Shown here: positions 59,342-64,000 of the stretch, one piece after another
How positions within the stretch are numbered: position 1 is the first letter of the stretch
Layout of the letters: every line of letters begins with the position of its first letter
Source: CAIURC01 sp043777315
Lineage (GTDB): Bacteria > Verrucomicrobiota > Verrucomicrobiia > Chthoniobacterales > Chthoniobacteraceae
Reading direction: 5' to 3'
Length of the DNA stretch: 64,000 nt
NCBI GenBank assembly: GCA_043777315.1
Contig: JAYVPW010000006.1
Location: 1 to 64,000 of the forward strand
Notes under the pieces: model-generated
Database searches by the model: none
Told to the model about the DNA's origin: nothing
The model's input: only the letters and a program-made list of their open reading frames with translations
Translations under genes and position numbers: made by a program

Positions 59342-61441
59342 ATGTCAGTTTTAGAGCAACGTTCCACCCATTTCACCCGCGCCGAATTCGACCATTGGCT
59401 CGATCAACGCCGCACGCAGGAAGGGCTTCCGCCGACCACGCCGCATCACGGGCGCTCCATTTTCAAATCGTGGCTGCGCGACCGGTGGGACGAAATCGCG
59501 GAGCTTCCCGAGGCGGGCGGGCTCGGGCTTTTTTGTGAGCGGGATGTGACGATGGTCGTGGCGGAGGTGGCGGAGCGGGCTTTGATCGGCGGGCAGATTT
59601 GCGAGATCAGCGTTTTTGAAATGCTGCCGCTCAACCGCCCGCGCAATGCGGCGGCGCTCGGATCAAGGCTGCGTCAGCTTTCCGGGGATGCGGCGCGGCG
59701 TGAGCCGGAGTTGAAGAAGCAGATGGCGGCGCAGCTTCCGCAGATCGAGCAGGCGATCGCGGAAAATCGGGACCGGCTCGGCGACTCGGATATTCAGGAG
59801 GAATTGCGGCGGCTGGAGGGTCGGCTGTCGGTGCGGCAGTTCATCGAGCGCGCGGCGAGCGTGGCGCGGGAGCTGGCGCTGCGGGCGGCGAATCACCGGA
59901 TGGCGGAAGGGATCGCGCTGCATCGATTCCATGAGACTTTTCCGGGTGCGCGTTCGCGGGAGCGGCAGCTTTTGTTGATCTCGGGGCCGACGAATTCGGG
60001 CAAGACGTACCAGGCTTTTCAAAAACTCGCGGCGGCGAAGTGCGGGGTTTATCTCGCGCCGTTGCGGCTGATGGCGGCGGAGTTTTGGGATCGGATGAAG
60101 GCGGGCGGCGTGCCGTGTTCGCTGATCACGGGCGAGGAGCGGATTCTCGATGCGGGCGCGCGGCATATTTCCTCGACGATCGAGATGCTCGCGACGGATG
60201 CGGAATACGACGTGGCGATCATCGACGAGGTGCAGATGATCGCGGACAAAGACCGCGGCTGGGCGTGGACGCAGGCGATCGTCGGGGTGAATGCGAAGCT
60301 CGTCATTTTTGTCGGTTCGCCGGACGCGGAGCCGGTGCTGCGCGAGATCGCGAGCCGGCTCGGCGAGCCGCTGGAGATCATCCGCACCGAGCGTCTCACG
60401 CCGCTCGAAGTCGCGGACGTGCCGCTCGATCCCGACAAGAAAGTCGAGGAAGCGTCGGCGTTCATTTCGTTCTCCCGGCGCGATGTGCTGGCGTGGAAAC
60501 AGACGCTCGGAGCGTCGGAATGCGCGGCGGTGTATGGCGCGCTTTCGCCCGAGGTGCGGCGCGAAGAAGCCCGTAGATTCAGCGTTGGCGAGGCGAAGAT
60601 CGTTTCGGCGACCGATGCGATCGGGATGGGTTTGAACCTGCCGGTGAAGACGATCGTCTTCACGACGCTGACCAAATGGGACGGCGAAAAAGAGATCACG
60701 CTCGGCGACTCCGCGATCCGCCAAATCGCGGGCCGCGCCGGACGATACGGGATGCACGAAGTCGGCATCGTCACCGCGCTGAACAAGCGCGATCTCGCCC
60801 ATATTCGCGAGGCGATGGCCGCGCCGCCGGAGCCGTTGCCGGTGATCGCGCCGATCGCGCCGCATATCAAGATGCTCGAATTCCTCTCGACCGAGACGGG
60901 GAAAACCGACTTGCCGTCGCTGCTCGATTGCTTCTCCTCGCTGCCCGGCGACACCGATCTTTTTTGCAAGGCGGACGTTTCTTCGATGCGCGAGCTCGCC
61001 GGACAAATCGGCGACTTCAGCCTGTCGCTGACGACGCAATTTGCGCTCTGCGCCTGCCCCGTCGATACGCGGAGCGGCGATCACATCCGCGTCTGGCGGC
61101 AGTGGGTTTCCGCGGTCGCGGAAGATGTGCCGTCGCCGATGCCGCGCGGGCCGGTCTTTTCCGCGGACGGCAGCACGACGAATGCGAACCAGCTCCAAAA
61201 TGCCGAGGGTCGCGTGCGTCTGCTCGCGGCGTATCGCTGGATGCATCACCGGATGCCCGACCTTTTTCCCGACATCGAAGACGCGCTCGCGGCGTCGTTT
61301 TCGGCGAACCAATACATCTCGAATTCGCTCAAGAAAAAGATCGTTCGCCGCTGCCGCCGCTGCGGGCATGGCCTGCCGGAGGCGCACAAATTCGCGATCT
61401 GCGAGCCGTGCTTCGCGATGCGGTTTGAGCGGAACGATTAG
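59342..61441 (+). CDS. Suv3-like DExH RNA helicase
   Basis: A 699-aa helicase like mitochondrial Suv3. Motif I SGPTNSGKTY (Lys221), Ia APLRLMAAE, II DEVQMIADKDRGWAWTQA (DEVQ box), then VFAVYG-like AAVYGALSPEVRREEA, V ATDAIGMGLNLPV and VI QIAGRAGRYG. The C-terminus has a four-Cys zinc ribbon (CRRCGHG and CEPCF). The N-terminal 200 residues are helical and unlike Suv3. It unwinds RNA or RNA/DNA using ATP; in mitochondria it partners PNPase. Bacterial copies are scattered, mainly in Proteobacteria and Verrucomicrobia. Confidence 0.9.
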   Translation: MSVLEQRSTHFTRAEFDHWLDQRRTQEGLPPTTPHHGRSIFKSWLRDRWDEIAELPEAGGLGLFCERDVTMVVAEVAERALIGGQICEISVFEMLPLNRPRNAAALGSRLRQLSGDAARREPELKKQMAAQLPQIEQAIAENRDRLGDSDIQEELRRLEGRLSVRQFIERAASVARELALRAANHRMAEGIALHRFHETFPGARSRERQLLLISGPTNSGKTYQAFQKLAAAKCGVYLAPLRLMAAEFWDRMKAGGVPCSLITGEERILDAGARHISSTIEMLATDAEYDVAIIDEVQMIADKDRGWAWTQAIVGVNAKLVIFVGSPDAEPVLREIASRLGEPLEIIRTERLTPLEVADVPLDPDKKVEEASAFISFSRRDVLAWKQTLGASECAAVYGALSPEVRREEARRFSVGEAKIVSATDAIGMGLNLPVKTIVFTTLTKWDGEKEITLGDSAIRQIAGRAGRYGMHEVGIVTALNKRDLAHIREAMAAPPEPLPVIAPIAPHIKMLEFLSTETGKTDLPSLLDCFSSLPGDTDLFCKADVSSMRELAGQIGDFSLSLTTQFALCACPVDTRSGDHIRVWRQWVSAVAEDVPSPMPRGPVFSADGSTTNANQLQNAEGRVRLLAAYRWMHHRMPDLFPDIEDALAASFSANQYISNSLKKKIVRRCRRCGHGLPEAHKFAICEPCFAMRFERND

Positions 61442-61465
61442 CGGGAAACGCGCGCTGAAAGTCCT

Positions 61466-61610
61466 GGGTAGCGCACTCGTCCCGAGTGCTGGTCGAGGCG
61501 TCCCGCCGCGACGGACTTTTCGAGGCGCGCGGTTTCGAGCAGTCGGGCGGTTTTTTAAAGTTCGTTTCGGCGGGACGCCGAAACCAGCACTCGGGACGAG
61601 TGCGCTACCC
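61466..61610. repeat. GGGTAGCGCACTCG palindromic element, copy 3
   Basis: 145 bp, same ends and inner palindromes as the copies at 32613 and 39744. It lies between the convergent helicase and squalene-synthase genes. Confidence 0.92.
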
Positions 61611-61621
61611 AAAGCTCCCGC

Positions 61622-62491
61622 TCACGCCGCGGGCAGTCGCACGGGCGTGAGGAGGACGCGGGCGATGCAGAGGGATTTTTCGAGTTTGTTGAGGCGGTAG
61701 CGTTTCTCGAAGACGCGGAAGCCGTCGGATTCCATGCGGGTGAGGAGCTTGAAATAGACGGTGCGCATGATCTCGGCGGCGGCCATCGAACGCTGGTCGG
61801 TGGGCGGAAGTGAGACGCGGGCGCGGCGGTAGAGCGTGTGGGCGCGGGCGGCTTGGAACTGCATGAGGGCGAGGAATTCCGGGCTGCGGCGCTGCGCGGC
61901 GAGGGCTTCGACGGTGTATCCGAAGCGCGCCATTTCTTCGCGGGGAAGGTAGATGCGGCCGTCGCTGGCGAAGTCCTGGCCGACGTCGCGGAGGATGTTC
62001 GTGAGCTGGAGGGCAAGGCCGAGGTCGAGGGCGTATTCGCGGCAGCCGGGGTGGCGGTAGCCGAAGATTTCGATGCTGACGAGGCCGACGACGCTGGCGA
62101 CGCGGTGGCAGTATTGGCGGAGGTCGTCCCACGTTTCGTAAGTCACGCGCGTGAGGTCCATTTCACAGCCGGCGATGATCTCGCGGAGGTGCTCGACGGG
62201 GAGGCGATATTTGGCGATCAGCTCGCGCACGATCGGGGCGAGCGCGGGCTCGCGGGGCTGCGGTGCGGCGAGACTTTCGCGCCACAGATCGAGCGCGCGC
62301 TGGCGGTCGGCGACGGGCGGGTGCGGGTCGTCGGCGATGTCGTCGATGACGCGGCAGAAGGCGTAGAAAATCGAGATGTCTCGGCGGCGTTCCGGCGGCA
62401 GGGCGATGAACGCGAGGGCGAGATTCGACTTGCTCGCGCGGGTGATTTCCTCGGGATCGCTCGCGGCGGCGGAAAAGAGGATTTCGCTCAC
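61622..62491 (-). CDS. Squalene/phytoene synthase family (HpnD-like)
   Basis: A 289-aa prenyl synthase that joins two C15 or C20 diphosphates. First Asp-rich motif FCRVIDDIADD, second NILRDVGQDFASDGRIYLP, plus YC-HRVASVVG. HpnD (presqualene diphosphate synthase of hopanoid synthesis) or CrtB are equally possible; no hpnC or hpnE is adjacent in the window. It overlaps an ABC-like ATPase gene by 4 bp, so the operon points to membrane lipid processes. Confidence 0.9.
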   Translation of the reverse strand: MSEILFSAAASDPEEITRASKSNLALAFIALPPERRRDISIFYAFCRVIDDIADDPHPPVADRQRALDLWRESLAAPQPREPALAPIVRELIAKYRLPVEHLREIIAGCEMDLTRVTYETWDDLRQYCHRVASVVGLVSIEIFGYRHPGCREYALDLGLALQLTNILRDVGQDFASDGRIYLPREEMARFGYTVEALAAQRRSPEFLALMQFQAARAHTLYRRARVSLPPTDQRSMAAAEIMRTVYFKLLTRMESDGFRVFEKRYRLNKLEKSLCIARVLLTPVRLPAA

Positions 62492-63183
62492 GCGCCGAGC
62501 TCCTCCATCAGCCGCGAATCGGCGCGCACTTCACCGGCACCGAGTTCGATGACCCGATCATTTCGCTCCGCGGAAAACTGGAGCGAGGCCGTGGCGATCA
62601 CGGCCGTGCCGAAGTGCGTGGCGGTCCGCCGAAGCAGGCTGGCAAAGGATTGCAGGTCCGCGCCGCCGAGTTCGGCGTCGAGGTTTTCGACGATCAAAAC
62701 GGCGGGCCGGTTCGCGAGGCCACGGGCCAGCGAGGCGCGCTGCTGCTCGGCGGGCGAGAGGGTGCGGACGTTTTCTCCGGCGAGTTCGGTGAGGCCGGCG
62801 AACTCCAAAAGCTCGCCGGTGCGGAGGCGCGCTTCGTCGGGCTCGGAGTGGGAGATGCGGAAAAGGGGCATCGCGATATTTTCCAGCACGGTGAACGAAG
62901 TGAGCAGGAACGGCGCGGCGAAGACGTAGCCGAAGCGCACGTTGCGCAGCTCCTCGCGGGCGGCTTCTGTCAACGCGGAGGTCGCGCGGCCTTCGATGAA
63001 AACGTCTCCGCTCGACGGGACTTCGAGCAGGCCAAGGAGGCGCAGGAGGCGATGTTTTCCGCACGCTTCGTCGCCGGTGAGGAGGTTGAAAGTGCCGGGC
63101 TCGAAGGCGAGCGATACGCCGCGAACCGGCTCTGCGCCTTGATCCGCGGCGCAGAGGTCGCGGGCTTCGAGGATCGTGTTCAT
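62488..63183 (-). CDS. Degenerate ABC-type ATPase
   Basis: A 231-aa LolD/MacB-sized ABC protein with altered catalytic motifs. The Walker A is GDEACGKHR in place of GxxGxGKST, keeping only the Lys. The signature LSPAEQQRASLARGLANRP is near normal. Walker B reads VLIVENLDAELG: the usual Asp-Glu pair is Glu-Asn. It may have lost ATP hydrolysis and act as a partner or scaffold. It overlaps the squalene-synthase gene and lies downstream of a membrane protein gene. Confidence 0.85.
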   Translation of the reverse strand: MNTILEARDLCAADQGAEPVRGVSLAFEPGTFNLLTGDEACGKHRLLRLLGLLEVPSSGDVFIEGRATSALTEAAREELRNVRFGYVFAAPFLLTSFTVLENIAMPLFRISHSEPDEARLRTGELLEFAGLTELAGENVRTLSPAEQQRASLARGLANRPAVLIVENLDAELGGADLQSFASLLRRTATHFGTAVIATASLQFSAERNDRVIELGAGEVRADSRLMEELGA

Positions 63184-63250
63184 TTGAGAAATGACGCTGG
63201 GAGCGACTCGCAGGCGGGACGCCCGCGTTCCGTGCGGGTGATCGCGTTCA

Positions 63251-64000
63251 TCAAAAGAGAACGCCGGGCGCGGGCTGCGCCGAGACGTGTTCGCAGCGCT
63301 TGAACACGCAGACCCAGCTCGCGAGGAGCCACGCGCAGACGATGCCGGCGAGCCACGGAAACGCCAAGGTCCAGCCGACCCAGAGCGCGGTTCCTTCGCC
63401 GATCGCGCGGCGCACCACGAGGTCGCAGGCGTGCAGCGCGAAGAGGTGCAGCGCGGCGAGCGCGAGGAACCACGCGAAGGGCCACGCATTTTTCCAGACG
63501 AAACGGAGGTGATCGCGCATCGCGCAGCGCCACGATTCGCTGTGGAAGGTGAGCATGATTTGCATCGTCGCGGTGAGGAGCAGAAAGACGGCGAGCGCGG
63601 CGCGGGAGATGTTCAGTCGCGAGGCGAAGAGCTCGTTTTCGGGGAACCACGCGGCGAAGGCGGGAAAGTTTTTCAGGATGAGCGGGGCGTCGATGCAGAG
63701 GGTGCTCAGGAGCATTACGAGGGCGGCCCATTTCACCACGTAGCTGAAGCGGCGGATCGCCACATCGAGCAGCGTGCGATGCGTGAAGGTGAGGCCGCGC
63801 ACCCAGATGAACGCGAGCAGGATGAGGTAAATCTGGATGCAGACGCCGAAGAGGTATTCGAAGAGAACCGAGAGCCAGACGACGACGGGCGCCCATCCAA
63901 ACCACATTTCCGCGCCCGCGCCCCGGAGGTGGAGCAATTGCGGCATGACGTAGATGAATGGCTTCGCAATCGCGGCGAGCGCGCAGACGACGATCGCGAG
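63251..64000 (-). CDS. Multi-pass membrane protein, running off the window
   Basis: The frame is open to the window edge at 64000, and codons before the ATG at 63946 (AIVVCALAAIAKPFIYV) are hydrophobic, so the gene continues. It has about six TM helices (for example VVVWLSVLFEYLFGVCIQIYL and VGWTLAFPWLAGIVCAWLLA) and no known motif. Its C-terminus is cytosolic or short. It lies 67 bp from the degenerate ABC gene and could be its membrane partner. Confidence 0.7.
   Translation of the reverse strand, partial: LAIVVCALAAIAKPFIYVMPQLLHLRGAGAEMWFGWAPVVVWLSVLFEYLFGVCIQIYLILLAFIWVRGLTFTHRTLLDVAIRRFSYVVKWAALVMLLSTLCIDAPLILKNFPAFAAWFPENELFASRLNISRAALAVFLLLTATMQIMLTFHSESWRCAMRDHLRFVWKNAWPFAWFLALAALHLFALHACDLVVRRAIGEGTALWVGWTLAFPWLAGIVCAWLLASWVCVFKRCEHVSAQPAPGVLF

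Overview
The window is GC-rich bacterial chromosome with densely packed genes and many palindromic intergenic repeats. The gene content fits Verrucomicrobiota, perhaps a Chthoniobacter-like lineage: a eukaryote-type short glutamine synthetase, GxxExxY and DUF2934 proteins, a YHYH-domain protein, secreted alpha/beta hydrolases with cytochrome-c-peroxidase-like enzymes, and rpmI-rplT-pheS-pheT. There is no rRNA or marker tree to test this, so the phylum is an inference.

Region by region. 1-6.8 kb is an accessory island on the minus strand: a tightly coupled four-gene operon (a large protein with RNA-polymerase-alpha-CTD-like repeats, a sigma-region-4-like HTH and further HTH-like modules; a small HTH-like protein; a GHKL/MORC-like ATPase; a 5-cytosine DNA methyltransferase). 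I read it as a candidate anti-phage or epigenetic system. 6.6-9.1 kb is a scar of decayed and intact toxin-antitoxin genes with a duplicated flank marking the island boundary. 9.2-12 kb holds a receiver protein, a DUF2934 protein, and an ECF sigma/anti-sigma/lipoprotein operon. 12-14.2 kb encodes a three-domain fusion (low-MW phosphatase, RpiB, serine hydroxymethyltransferase). 14.4-21.5 kb has a secreted hydrolase, a lipoprotein, tRNA-Ser(UGA), a sensor kinase with its receiver, a RelBE pair and pdxH. 21.5-29.2 kb has two paralogous secreted esterases around a YHYH protein and an MbnP-MbnH fusion suggestive of periplasmic copper chemistry, then a cyclase-family hydrolase. 29.2-38 kb holds small secreted proteins, a fucosyltransferase-like enzyme, an RRM protein, folD, an Mla-type lipid transport operon, a PP2C phosphatase/kinase-fold pair and glutamine synthetase. 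38.3-46.9 kb has an M20 peptidase, a second ECF/anti-sigma/PDZ operon, two receivers, a HAD phosphatase, a SufR-like regulator and a TIR-TM-TPR protein. 47-52 kb is rpmI-rplT and pheS-pheT, with a GxxExxY nuclease-like gene between inverted repeats separating pheS from pheT. 52-59 kb has a possible small RNA, an S9 peptidase carrying a VHL-beta-like domain, and a second toxin-antitoxin zone with an IS5 remnant and a GYF-domain membrane protein. 59.3-64 kb has a Suv3-like helicase, a squalene/phytoene synthase, a degenerate ABC ATPase and a membrane protein leaving the window.

Two themes run through the window. (1) Dispersed palindromes of several families lie between genes, many with arms built from short tandem repeats; in one case the loop is occupied by a GxxExxY gene with PD-(D/E)XK nuclease-like residues. 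(2) Unusual domain fusions recur (PTP-RpiB-SHMT, MbnP-MbnH, esterase-SMP30, VHL-S9 peptidase, TIR-TPR). All coordinates are from direct reading. Domain assignments are from motif recognition, without database searches.
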